A DNA stretch of 64,000 bases from assembly GCA_000469685.2 (NCBI GenBank), contig LS997567.1, forward strand, positions 40,910,775-40,974,774. Reading direction: 5' to 3'. The notes under the pieces are model-generated. The model made no database searches. It saw nothing but the letters and a program-made list of their open reading frames with translations, and was not told where the DNA came from. Below, piece by piece: positions 39,101-59,480 of this stretch; within the stretch, counting starts at the first letter, position 1, and each line of letters begins with the position of its first letter. A program made the position numbers and the translations under genes. The DNA comes from Haemonchus contortus (lineage: Eukaryota > Nematoda > Chromadorea > Rhabditida > Trichostrongylidae).

Positions 39101-40199
39101 TGATACACCAGCGAAATTCCATGTGGAGTCTTTCCAAAATGAAATTTCAGCAACGGTAAGTACTTATTTCCCATTTCCGTTATTCCTCTCAATTTAATGC
39201 AGTGTACTTTGCTATTTAACAAAAGCGGGATTTTTTTCTGTGATACTGTACAAAAATGACAAGTGACATACAGTATCATGCATTTTTTCTAACTTTTTCA
39301 TTCTTTGATTTACTGTACTATCAGGCTACCAGTTATAAAACTTAGTTAAACGGTTCCTCTTCCAGTTTCCTGATGTGAAATGTACACACATACATGCATA
39401 TCGATTGTGGCCTGGAAATCTCTTCGAAGCACTCATTCATTTGAATTTTTTGGTTCGTTTTTTAGCGTATTTCATTTCAACTTTGGAGCCTAAAAGCTAC
39501 ATAATATAACAATTAAAGCTTTTTAATATAACAATTAAGAAACACAGGAGTATTATTTTTAATTGTAAAATCTAGTATTTATAAGAGTACTGAAGCCATG
39601 CTCCGAGAATTTGTCGAAGGGATAAATATCGAGACCCCCCAAAACCTCGTCCACAAGAATGTGTATCTTCAAAACACCCGGAAACCTTCCCTGCGAATAA
39701 GTTTCTTGAATATAAATGCTGGGAGCTTCAACTTCAAGCAACTCAGAACCAACGAAAAGTTTTTGTCTCTTTAGTACTTTGTCCTTGCAGTTTTCCACTT
39801 GAGAAATGTTGGTAATTACCAGTTTCATACGCTAGGGATCATAATTTTTCTGAATTTTTGGAAGAAACCAAATACGACCCACGTGGAAATTCTCCTGTAA
39901 GTGAATGGGTATCGTAACTGTCACTTTTGCTTTCACTGCGGAATTTCTCGAATATTCTTCATGTATACTGAAAACATTATGACAGTAGTTATTTTTGAGC
40001 TCCAACATCTTTCTAAATACTTACTTTATTAGGTAGATAAGTCACAACCAACATGGTCAGACGACGCTGCTACGCGATACTCTGAAGTTCGTCAGAACGT
40101 AGCGAGTGTATTAACGAGAGCTGGCGCTCAGAAGGTGACTAAATTACATATTTTGGCAAAAGTTGTGATAACAGGGCAGCGGGCCTGTGATTGGTAGTT
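36136..40199 (+). CDS. divergent cation diffusion facilitator (SLC30/ZnT-like) membrane protein
   Basis: Exons: 36136-36181, 36664-36737, 36911-37038, 37152-37306, 37943-38077, 38894-39016, 39073-39155, 39366-39452 and 40033-40134. All phases agree, giving 311 residues, then either read-through to a stop at 40199 or splicing to 40663-40881. The acidic His-rich N terminus (MHTNTESHDDEDSHH) precedes six predicted membrane helices, with a His-rich loop (SSHSHGASDHDHEMHG) after helix 3 and a cytoplasmic domain (TFPDVKCTHIHAYRLWPGN). Helix count, His-rich loops and the DPIVAVVM...IIPA helix followed by VDTP fit the CDF family, which moves Zn or Mn out of the cytosol or into vesicles. The metal site is abnormal: the helix-5 pattern HxxxD reads HTLSP, and helix 2 has HHGYSLGD with altered spacing. 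Transport is therefore doubtful. Low similarity means the family call is moderate. Confidence 0.7.
38471..38623. mobile_element. GC-rich palindromic MITE, copy 3
   Basis: Starts TGGCTGCTTTCATGGTCGGCG and ends ATCACGGACTATGAAAGC. The interior CTCGCTCGCGCGCTTGCGGG matches the other copies. It lies in the intron between exons 5 and 6 of the transporter gene. Confidence 0.83.
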
Positions 40200-40440
40200 T
40201 GGAGACACAGCCAATCATAGATTGCCTGCGCTCGGGGCGGGGCGCCTCATAAGGTTCAAATATCGATTTTCGTTCATTTAGACTTACCATAAATTTCGAC
40301 CGCTGTTTCTGTTGAGAACCGGAAAATCCTCTTGAAGAAGCTGTTATTGGTAGTATTCCAGGTAGTGGTTGAGCCGTGCTTCCTTGATGCCACAGAAATT
40401 GGACGACCATGGGTGGGATGTGTTGGTGCAACATGTTTCC
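39559..40440 (-). CDS. possible antisense gene overlapping the transporter 3' end
   Basis: A 90-codon open frame at 39559-39828 (minus) joins an upstream open segment ending near 39984 if a 51 bp intron (minus strand, GTGGGT...CCCTAG, about 39883-39833) is removed. The removal keeps frame and deletes the only stop. The product includes KRQKLFVGSELLEVEAPSIY and PGVLKIHILVDEVLGGLD, alternating strand-like residues. Farther upstream, 40440-40284 is open and ends at a strong donor (TTTATG|GTAAGT), but its main frame does not join in phase. No domain is recognised. It could be a nested gene, a pseudogene or a chance frame. It lies in and beyond the last transporter introns, with the transporter exon 40033-40134 inside it. 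Confidence 0.3.
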
Positions 40441-40662
40441 GTCAAGATCGTGGATGCTGTAAAATGGATGAAGTTAGGACAGAAGCCCAGTGCTGATGCT
40501 CGTCGGTAGCTGCTGGTAGCTTCCTTGAGCTCACACATTCATATCATAATCGCATTCCAGTGACGTGGACATCGAATGTTTTTTGTTACGGACATATTTC
40601 GTTCCGATGACGGGTAGGGATCTACGCGTGTACCTCATCGCAATATATTTATATATTTATAG

Positions 40663-40881
40663 ATCTTGATTTACGTTGATAAATTGTCATTAATAAGGCC
40701 AAAACATATAAGCATTATATGTAGATGTGTACACTTTATTATGCTAGTCTTAATGGGGCTGATTGTAAGTCGTCTGGGACGATTGATTGGCTCGTTACCC
40801 GTAGAGAAACGCGTAGATTATGGTAAAGCTAAAGTACTCCGATACTTTCTATATGGCAAAGTTAAGTTGATAGCATTATGA
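40663..40881 (+). CDS. possible terminal exon of the transporter gene
   Basis: Acceptor TATATTTATAG precedes an open frame in phase with exon 9 (40033-40134), starting ILIYVDKLSLIRPK and ending at a TGA at 40879-40881. AATAAA occurs at 41069-41074, a plausible polyadenylation signal. Against it, the encoded segment is hydrophobic (FIMLVLMGLIVSRLG), which is unusual after a CDF cytoplasmic domain, and read-through from exon 9 reaches a nearer stop at 40197-40199. Confidence 0.3.
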   Translation: MLIYVDKLSLIRPKHISIICRCVHFIMLVLMGLIVSRLGRLIGSLPVEKRVDYGKAKVLRYFLYGKVKLIAL

Positions 40882-42703
40882 CAAGTGTTATCCTAGGCCG
40901 AATACGCATGTACAGTTCACGTCAATTCTCCCATCAATTCAATTTTCTGTGTCATAGGCTTCTGTTCATTTGAATTGATATTTTGCACGTTGACTGACTT
41001 TTGTGGATGTAGTTCTCCAGAGAGTAGCGTTATTACGCCATTTCATGTGATATAGACAATGTAAAATTAATAAAATGAAAATCTTGTAACCAATGAAACT
41101 TCATCGATCGATTTGTAAAACGTAGAGATTCCTGACAATCTAATGAAAAGGTAGTGGGTCAAAAGGTCCGTTTAGAATTATGCACTCCTTTATGCTTATC
41201 TAGATCTAGTTTGCCCTTCCATTGCTGAAGAATTCCATAATCATAACTGAAGAGGTTATTTTAGCGACTTACGTTTAGTATAAACGAAAGGCACAGTCGA
41301 TGACCAGATGACCCATTTGGGCTAAGATGCCCGAGCAATGGCGGGTGTTTCCTATCTGAAGCACGGAAGAATTCGGACGGAATTTAAAACCCTCACATTC
41401 GGGTCATATGCTAAACCATTCTTCGAAACGGAGCATTTTTTGAACGAAAACTGATCTGCGTTGAGACGTCCAGTCCTCGATGCGAGAATGTCAATGGCTG
41501 CTTTCATAGTCCGCGATTTGGCCCGCGAGAACGCGAGCGATCGGGGGCGGCGCTTGCCCCTTGCTTACAACTGAAACTTGGTCGATACCGCCAGAAGAGT
41601 AGTCCCCGGTCGCTTGCGTGCTCGTGGGCCAGATCTCGGACTACGAAAGCGGCCAATAGTAAAGGCAGCGTGTGAGTGCGCAGCAACGCAACCGCGCGCG
41701 TCATATGTCGGCTGTTTTTAGCTATTCTATAACATTGCAATGTACAAGTTACGGCGTTTCACCGCATTTTTCCTCAATGTCGTTTCTTTGAGAACATATG
41801 TATCATATTTATTTCATTTCATATGAGTCATTACTCATCATGTACATGTATTCATATTATTTACTAGTGACCACACGGGCGAGCATGTAAAACAGTGTGC
41901 GAAGAGAAAAATGCGCCTCAGCATCAAGAGCAACTGGCAAGAAATGTATTAGGAATACGATTAATTAACTTCACAGTAACCTTTTCCACATGGATATCAC
42001 AATATTTCATGACTAAGTAAAGATCGGAGCCGTCAGCTATGAACAAAAAAAAATGATTGGAAAAAAGAAGAAAATCGCACAAGCTCACTACGATCACAGC
42101 TCGAGAGAAATGAAACCGCGCATTCAACGGTGAGGGGGAGAGTATGTGTACGGGTGGGTGATGAGAAGGTGAGGAACAAGCTACATTTCAGTTACGAATC
42201 GTATCGTACATCACATATTGTTCAGTTATTATTAAATTTTGCAGTCTAGCTTGAGAACCCTGTAAGTGACAAAATTACCTATTGAAATTGGAATTTGGGG
42301 AGGGAGAATTTTAAAATCTATTATTAAAGGGAACGCACACACACATTGTCGGAGAAAATCGGAATATAAAGACAATAGAAACAATAATATTATAATAATA
42401 AGCATGACATATACACAACTTGAAGGCGATGAAGTAAAACTGAGAATGACGACCAGGAGCACAGCATGCAAGCGGCGCGTTTATGACGGAAAGTTACATC
42501 ACAAAATACATCGATGGTTGGAAGGCTCGACTAGGGCTCCAATACTTTCACGAAAAGGATCAGTAAGGGATCACCAATGAGGCAAAATTACTATATAGCT
42601 TTTAACCGAGCTTACTTCCACCCAATGGTCAATAACGTTGAGAACATTACCACAACAATTAATACAGTGACATGTGTTTGTATGACACGAGGCATAATTG
42701 GTC
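40882..42703. other. intergenic DNA between convergent transporter and kin-29 genes
   Basis: Contains the fourth palindromic MITE (41494-41655) and an AATAAA at 41069-41074. It otherwise shows no supported gene. The open frame at 42266-42580 (plus) has no motif and lies antisense to the likely kin-29 3'UTR. Confidence 0.45.
41494..41655. mobile_element. GC-rich palindromic MITE, copy 4
   Basis: Best-conserved left end: GGCTGCTTTCATAGTCCGCG then ATTTGGCCCGCGAGAACGCG. The right end is GGGCCAGATCTCGGACTACG then AAAGCGGCC. It has the same GGCGCTTGCCCCTTG and GAGTAGTCCCC middle words as the other copies. Confidence 0.85.
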
Positions 42704-51161
<8,458 letters not shown>

Positions 51162-53694
51162 ATCCGAAGTACAGAAGACCGTCGAGGTCCTCCTCTTCAC
51201 AAGGAGGATCCCTCTCGGTGCTGCTCGTGTGTCGAGCGGACGTATAGAGCGTGCGATCAAAGACACGCCCACTGTGACGCAAGTACCCTGCGTCGCGGCT
51301 GAGTGACATCATTCACCGTGGAGCACTTTTTCTCTACTGATTTTTGCGCAGTTACTCATATCACGCATATCATTCGATATCACCTGCACAAGCGAGTAAT
51401 CTTTTTATCTATTACACTCAATATATGTAATCAATAACAAGTTTCATTGAGGTGAACCCCAATTCAATGTATGACAAATCTTCAACTAGCATATACAACC
51501 GTGAAACAACATGTAACAACCTCGATGAGGGCCAAATAATGACAACAACATAGCAAAAAGTACACAATCATGTGTGGTAAACCATAACAAAGCCTGTACC
51601 ACAAAAATAATAAAGCTGAGCTCTGTGCAGTATGCAGGAGAGATGCGAATGAAGAGAAGAAGAGCATCGGCAAAAAAACGTCATTCGCCTTTGAATAGGA
51701 CCCATACACGAGGACTTTCGATGTATCCTGAAAACATAGAATAACAGGCACCAGTGGCATGTGTGACTGAACAGAGTTCATACATAACATCCAAACAACA
51801 TAGAAGAAGTTTATGAATCGTAAAAATCATTCCCCTTCCCTTTTTTTCAAAGACCTCTCAATGTCCTACTTAACAACCTTCGCAGCTTTGAACACATGAA
51901 CACGGAATAAACAAGACACAGTAGAAAGACGCAGAGCAGCTACACTTAATGCAGGGACGGCAATAAAATAAGGGCACAAAATGTCTGAAGCATTCAGACG
52001 AAAAGGCTTTTCCTAAAATAATCTTGAATGAGGTAAGGAACACGTCATGTAGAAAATGTAACTCAGATCTTGTAGCATTAACTTACCTGAATAATAGACA
52101 CTAAAATCCATCCAAAAAAGGGATTGAATTAGCATACCACTAGAATACATACAGAATCCATGCCGCTACAAACGGATGGCGTGAGCGAGGTAAGCAAAGG
52201 TTTGGCCTGCTCTATACCTACAGCACCAGGAAATTTTTGGGCTCTACAACTTGAAACCATGAGCGCTCCCACTACTCTAGATCCGGATCTGGTCCAATTC
52301 TTCGGGATCGTACGACTGGTATCAGACTCGTCGGGTAGGGTAAGAAAACCAACTTCTACATCGGCCACGCCCAGATCGTTCCTACACGTCACTTCGTCCG
52401 GGACCAGAAGTCGAACGCTTAGACAAACCTTAGAAACCTCGAAGATGTCAAACATCTGTACCCCAACATTAAAGCGTTCACCTCGAATCACCCAGTTCTT
52501 ATTACTAGGGAACCCTCAAAAACCTGAGAACAAGAGCGAAAATGACAGTTGAAGCCAATCCGAAGGCATATGTCAAGTATTGACTTAAGGGTGTAGCAAG
52601 GAACTCACTCCAGCTGGGCTTTCGGTCCACCCGTCACGTTCCCCTTGTTACCATTCAGGTGGTCATTGAACTCTGCGGAACCCCACAATTCATACCGAAA
52701 TTCCAGAAGAAGAGAACGTCGATCAAGCGAAAACAATTTGTAGCAGCATGTCTGTTCTGTTCCCCTTTATCTGATTATACGGCTGCATGAAAAAAAGTTA
52801 GAACTCATAACCAAGATCACATTCATGCAATCCAGCTGAAACAACCGATAAAGAGGCTGCAAGCACGTGAACTTCTACCTCTCCCCTCCTACCTTACACT
52901 ACTAGTTGTTTGAGCAGTAATTCTAATTTGAACCAAATTTGCACAGCTTAACATCAGATTACGTCAAATTTAACATATCCCACAAGAATAACGGTGACCA
53001 TGACTTCTACTCAAAACTAAAATAAGCGATCTAGAAGACACTGAGCTTTACTTTACCATTAGTTTATGTTATTCAACCCAGAGGTGATTATCTTGGGTAT
53101 CCCACGCTTGAAGAACATTTTCGTGAATATTGACAACTCCTTCACACTTTCGTCATTCAACTGAATGAGCTACTAAAAACGCTTCAAACTAGTCATCGCA
53201 GCAACCACTTGGCAATGAAACAGTTACTGTAAAAATGATTAGTCTAGAAGCACACTTTTGTATGCACAACCATGTACCACACGTGAAGGTATTTTTCTTG
53301 CTTCTTTTCATCTCACTTGAAAGCTAGCCATCACATAGAAAACTCAGCTGGTTTCTGATGCCGAACATTCATCAACGTCAACATTAAAAAGCGGTAATTA
53401 ACAATGGATCATTGAGCTGAATTACGGCAGTCATACTAAGCAAAAACGTGCACCTTTTCATTGGTGTTCGTTTTAGGTTGAAGTTTGATTTCACTGAACC
53501 TTGCCAAGGACGTTGATATCATAAAAAGCCAACAGAGCGTCTTGTAAAGAATAAACATATTTATGTTCGAGCATATGCCGAACCCCTTCAGTGTCTAATG
53601 GTAATGATCATGATCAACGCTGATCATTTCCGGCTATTCAAGACAACCACATTTCAAACATTTTGATAATAAATTAACTTCTTGAAAATACCCT
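51162..53694. other. kin-29 upstream region and intergenic DNA
   Basis: 51162-51306 is a GC-rich segment open in several frames that likely contains the kin-29 5'UTR or promoter. The frame of exon 1 stays open upstream, but the first ATG is at 51161. At 52129-52552 both strands carry overlapping open frames of 120-130 codons with no recognised domain. The rest has no supported gene. It ends at the stop of the zinc-finger gene. Confidence 0.45.
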
Positions 53695-56600
53695 CTATCT
53701 GTTAATATTGGAACTAGGAGGTGACGGCATTGAGCGGAAGTCATGATTAATATTGAATAGCTCACCAGCGTTCTGTTCAGTGGTCAAATAGCCACCGTGC
53801 TTAAGCAGAGTATGATGTTTCATATCGCTCCATTCGGCCATCCGCTCTTGACAAATCGCACAAATATAACCGTGTTCGTTTTTTCGGTGTTCTTCCATTT
53901 GAATGAACCGATTGGCTTTGAAATCACAGATCCGACACTCGAACTTTATAATTCCCGTATGAATCCGTTCGTGCGTCATCACCTGGATAGAAAGGTCAAA
54001 TCTTCGATAGTGAAAGACAAAAAAGAGTGAACACCTCAGTGAAATCAATATAATAGGACTTACCGCTACTTCGCTAATGAATATCTCCTCACAAAAATGA
54101 CACTGGTATGTTTTTGTGAATACATGCGACATCTTCTTATGTTTACGGAGCTTCCTCGGCGTTAGGAACTTCAGATTGCAAAGGTTACATTTGAATCCGG
54201 AATTCGCTCCTAAACTTCAATAAGCTTATAACTGGGCCTTCGTTTATTTAGGTTCTCGCCAACATACTAACAATAAGCCTGGGGCTATTAATGGAGTTGT
54301 AAAAAAAGCCCAGGAAATTCAATCATTTCAAAAATGCCTTCCAAAAAGAGATACTTTAAAAAGCAATTTTTAAATCTTCAAATAGCCCCACCTCGATGAA
54401 ACTTCTTTCGGTGATTCAACAACCGCACATCACTGCATAAATTACGAATTGGCGTGCACTCGAAGCAAATGAAAGTCTGCAATAAAAAAATGATAGAAAA
54501 TTTGATAAATCCATAACATCCATATAATGAAATCAATGATTCAAAATGGCATACGAAAAAAACTAACAAAGAAGAGTAGAGGGCATGACAACTTAGAATT
54601 CTAAATGGTAACTTCGCTTTTGCTGTGATGAATTGCTAAAAAGGCTAAAATGGAGTGCTAGAATTCATATTAAACCACAGTTCTTTCAAGTGTGGCTCGA
54701 GATACACAAGCGCAATAGAAATTTGGTCGATCCAAGGCATTTTGGATATTTTTCTATCTTTCAATAAAAACTCACTAATTCACATAGATGAGATTCCATT
54801 TCCTCTTCATCCTTCACGCATTTGAAACACCTAGTACATTGTTTGAATTCGACCATTTCAGCATGTTTTTTGATAAAATGCTTCTTCAGGGAATATTCAT
54901 TGCGAAACCGTTTATCACAGAAAGGGCACTGCGGTGAGACCTGAAAGACACATGGAGTGAAAGATTCAACTGGAAGATGAATAGCCAGCAGAACTCAGGA
55001 ATGAGCTTCACCTTCTTCTTATAGGGCCTTTTGAGCTGTTTCAGCCTTCCATATTGGTCGAAGCGAGGAGCAACACCGCCGTTGTTCTCGCCAGGTAGGG
55101 GAATTCTGAAAAGAGATTCTAGAAGCTATCCAAATGAGGTTTTCACGAATGACTACGAAACTTTTATTCCAAAGACCTGTCAAAAACCACCCACCCTTCA
55201 ACATCCACTTCGAATGATGAGGCCTCGATCTCTGATTCTGGCGGAATAAATCCACCGGTTTGTAGTTCTTCAATACGATTTGCCTCAATCTCTTCCTGCC
55301 GTTGTTGCTCCATTTCCGCCTCCTACTTGTGCATTATATCAGATGATTGCCAACTTGTACCTTAGGTGGAGGATAAGTCAGGGCAAACTTTTCTCCCACC
55401 TGCTCCTCGATGTAGACTGTATAGTCTTCAGGGTGCTTATCTCTTAAATGCCGTTCGTAGATATTCCTCTCGATAAATCTATTCTTGCATCGCTTACAGC
55501 GGATCATCTTTGATCGCATCAGCTTGCGAACCTAAGGCAGCTTGTTTTTATGAAAAATCGAAACCTCTGCTAAACACTCTTGAGGGTACAACGCTAAATC
55601 ACATCTGAATCTCCATGTGTTTCACATTCGTAAAGATCTATTAGTATCGACACTTCACGACACCTTCTTCGGGTACTGACAAGTTTTAATACTTTGACTT
55701 TGTCTAGAGAGAAATACTAGTTCTCTGCTACTAAGAAGTCGACGCTAAAGCAGCCATTGTAGACTCCACTATCCCATTCAAGACTAATCAAGTTTCATAT
55801 AAAAAAGGAAAGTAAGGCTTACAGATACAACATCCGTGGGATGAGGTGGAGGTGGAGGCAAGTCGCATGCTTCCTGATGATCGCCGAACGCTACTCGCTG
55901 AACGACTTGGGCTGAAATGGGTAAATTCACTCACCTGATCCACCAGTGAAGCTCATACACTAATTCATAATCAAGTAGTAAGTTCAACTTTGTCAAATGT
56001 ACTGATTATAGTTGACGCATAGAAAAACGTATGCGGTCACGAAGAACTCACCAATTCGGCATTCCGGCAATGGTCGCCTTGGTCTATTTATGTCCAACCC
56101 GTAACTATCCAATATAATACGTTTCTTGTCGACTGCCTTTTCTCCTCGAAGCTTTGACAGCAATTCGCCTGAAGCATAATGGGAATAGGAAATGGGCCAC
56201 TCAACTCTGTGACGTCAATCGGTTACCATTAAAGTTTCAAGAAATGTTGACGATCTCTGTGTACAAAAAATGGCGATTACAAATTTCATGAACACTTTCC
56301 TGAGCCGACGTTTCTAATGAAAAGGCGGCTGCTAATGTCAGGTGCGGCAATTAGTGATAATTGAAAACAACATAGGGCAAGGCTTTTAAACCTTGATGGT
56401 TAGAGCAACCTAAGAAGAACGATATCAACAAGTTGTAGTGAATATATGAGACATACTGCGAAGAGAGGGGCAAGCGGCTACGAAATATTTCCTCTTATTC
56501 TTAAGTACGGATCATATAGTAAGGAGTAACCATGTAGTTGATCGAACTAGTCACATAATGTGCATTAGTCAGGAAGGGTACCAAAAAAACGGTCAACAAA

Positions 56601-59480
56601 AAGTTCGGGTAATGGTCGGTACGTAGGCATCGGGCCAGGATGAGAAAACCGAGTCCCTGTCATTGTCCGTGTCATTTCTCCCTTTCCAAATCGTAAGCTT
56701 TTTCCATAATTAATAACGGAGCGCCACTCAACAGCATCTTGAACAAACCGTTCAACGGCAGGGATCAAAATGAAGTAGTAAGCATGGTAGAGATTTTCTT
56801 CGACATACAGTAGCGCTCAAAAGTCTTCGGTGAAATGGTCCTTCAGCGGTACTTTTCAGTCGTAACTCCTTTCCTACTAGATCTAATCATGCGAAATTTC
56901 TATATGTGGAGCGTGTATGTACTGTGAATAATTACCACTACTAACCTGCAATCTAATCACGTTCCAGATATTCCAAAGAGCATGAACTTAAAATCGACCG
57001 AAAATACAGATGATGGTCCTTCTAGAATCTCTTTCCTTTTTGTCCTGTCTAATGTGTACGAGCGATAATGCCGAACACAATAGATGAGAAAAACGCACAT
57101 AAGGTATAAATAAGTGGAGACGTTAACAACTTTACTTTTAGCAAAATCTGCTACCGCAACAAACACCTTGCTCTACCTGTAGATATTGCAGCTTTGCAGT
57201 CAAGTAGTGTTGGGTAGGGTGAAATATGCTCTAGTTGAACATATCCAAATTTCGGGCGATTTCGTTTACTAAGAGAAAAGTTATGAACGGAAAAGCGTCA
57301 GAGCATTTCACCGAAGACTTTTGAGCGCTACTGTAAGTATTGTCAATTGGATAAACGAACCACAGTTAGTAAGATGACCTAAGATGTGCAGCAATGTGGT
57401 GATTTGGAAGCCTTGTCAACGCCTTTCAGCGTACTGAGCGGAAATTACAATCTCTAGCGCCGCAGTAGCTCCAGATTCTACACCCTCAACAACTGCAAAT
57501 ATTCAGCGACCCGTATGATGTCAAGCCCATACGTCCCGCAAGAATAACAAAAGGTCGAAGAAAAACATACTCCCATTAGTCTTGGGAATCATGAAAGGAC
57601 CACAGTGGAAGGAAGGAAGCCCCAACACAGATCACTCGTGCCTGCTAAACATAGAAAAACATTGTACACATTTATTTGAGGGTATCCAGATTACCACGCT
57701 GCAGGAATGTCAGAACGCTAAAAAAGGACAAACAACTCCTAGATTGATGAATATAATTGTATTGTCATCAGTTGAGCTATTTTAGGTGCCATGGTATTCC
57801 ATGGGACCTAAAATAGGTCAACTGGTGACAAAGCCTTTAAATACCTAAGGCTCCAGTGTAGATTTAATGAAGTATAAATCGCATTTTGACCCTAACTAAG
57901 AAAAGAGGAAAGCCATCGAACAGGATGGACGCAAACCTAATCAGTGAATTGGCTGCTGTTTCCCGGAGTTTGTCTTCCTCCGTTGTCAAGAAAAGCCGCC
58001 AGACCAAAAACTGTATACAGGGGTGGGTAACAGTAATTGTGAAGAGCCAACGTAGTAGAAGGAGAGCGAGAGATATGCTCATCACGACAAAGTTTCAACA
58101 AGAAATTACATGTCCTCTTCCATTGAATGGCCGATGACCTAGGATAGCCTATACCGCACTTCGTTGTACTCATTATCATTACCTTGCCGCACTTGTTGTA
58201 CCGTACTGTTGAGGGCCACCGAAAATTGGATTTTTACACTAGCTGATGGCCCACTCAGAGCTCTACGGTGTGCTAATGTAACCATTATTTCAGAAGGGGA
58301 CAATTCCGAACATGCCAAGGAGAGTAGCTGTTCCTGGATGATAACAAAACGATGAGCCCAAGTTGAAGGTACAGTTTTTAAGCATAGAAGCGAAATTCTA
58401 TAATTGATATGACATCCCATGCGTAGCGTGCTTGGCGAGAGAAAGGGCTAGCGTACCCGTTTTGCAATCCATAATCTAAATGATCAGACAAGCTCATCAA
58501 TCATCCACTGTCTCTACCCTGTTATAGCAGTGCCGAGAGGTCAACATGAACAAGTTTTTATGTTTGTGAAAGAATCGTTCTAGAACAAACATACCGACTC
58601 CAGATAGGTTTTTAACAATTTCATCGGGTTGATCAGCACCGTCGTGACCGTTGTACGGTGCCGATGACGATGATGATGTCGGTTCATCGCTGGAAGTATA
58701 GTAGTCAAGAAATGAAAAACACAAAAAGGATCGTCCAAACAAATAGCTGGCTTTCTTTGGAAACAAATGGACAATAGAAAGTATATATTATCAAGCGAGA
58801 ATGAAACGAAGAACATGCAGTACGTGGATAAGCCAAAGTCCTTACTCAATAATAGTTAATTCTATGGTTCCATTTTTGTACACAGTTTTTCGCTGAAAAC
58901 CTGGCGGTTGTGACGGCACGGGACTGTGCAAAACGGCGTCACCATTACAATGTGAATTCTGAAGTAAAATCCGCAGAGTGACTGACAATGAACGTACGAA
59001 CTTCACAAAAAAACTACATTTAATAATATAAATATACGTCATAGGTTTCCTCTACTATGATTCAAGAAACGATCATTGTTCGATAAACTTTATTAAATAA
59101 ATCTGCGTTTCATTGTGATGGTCTGTCGATATAAAAGAAAAAATAGAGGCAACGTCTTCAAATTCTGAATTCTGATCGATGATGGACGTATTGACGATTT
59201 GACACATGCCGCTCAAGCGTCTATATCTGTAGACGATCATCTCATCCGGAATGTTCCCAGTTTACAATGTATTCATCATGCATTCAAATAATTAATCGCA
59301 CTATACTTGCCGTTATACGCGAACGTCATCGTCCGATTTACGAACGCTGGCAAAAATCCAAATCGTGTGCGCTATTCGCGAAATCTAGCGGAATACCTCA
59401 TACAAACATTCCTTGTTGCTCGGTGGTGGAACGGAATAGTCGAATGTTAATGGTAGAAGCGATTCGTAGGTCGACGACAT
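53695..59480 (-). CDS. C2H2 zinc-finger protein, 12 exons, complete
   Basis: Exons: 59480-59397, 58958-58846, 58689-58595, 56168-56052, 55911-55823, 55531-55361, 55322-55195, 55105-55012, 54940-54776, 54476-54392, 54209-54064 and 53982-53695 (TAG). All phases agree, giving 524 residues. It starts MSSTYESLLPLTFDYS. The N-terminal half is Ser-rich and acidic (EPTSSSSSAPYNGHDG), then has ELLSKLRGEKAV and a proline run (LPPPPPHPT). There are eight Cys2 units. Seven are near-canonical C2H2 fingers, e.g. CKRCKNRFIERNIYERH, CPFCDKRFRNEYSLKKH, CNLCNLKFLTPRKLRKH, CRICDFKANRFIQMEEH and CAICQERMAEWSDMKHH. One is atypical (CTRCFKCVKDEEEMESHLC). This architecture indicates a nuclear DNA- or RNA-binding regulator. 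I do not recognise the orthologue; MEP-1-like multi-finger proteins were considered but not established. The 2.4 kb third intron contains a MITE. Confidence 0.88.
56808..57333. mobile_element. Tc1/mariner-type MITE with TA target duplication
   Basis: Bases 56808 onward (CAGTAGCGCTCAAAAGTCTT, then CGGTGAAAT) are the reverse complement of the right end (ATTTCACCGAAGACTTTTGA, then GCGCTACTG) ending at 57333. TA dinucleotides flank both ends (56806-56807 and 57334-57335). It is 526 bp long with no transposase. The CAGT start, TA duplication and near-30 bp repeats point to Tc1/mariner mobilisation. It is inserted in the third intron of the zinc-finger gene. Confidence 0.9.

Noticed and set aside
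33780..40260. Possible repeat pair sharing GCCTGTGATTGGT (33820 and 40189)
   Set aside because: Similarity does not extend beyond about 13 bases, so a repeat family is not supported.
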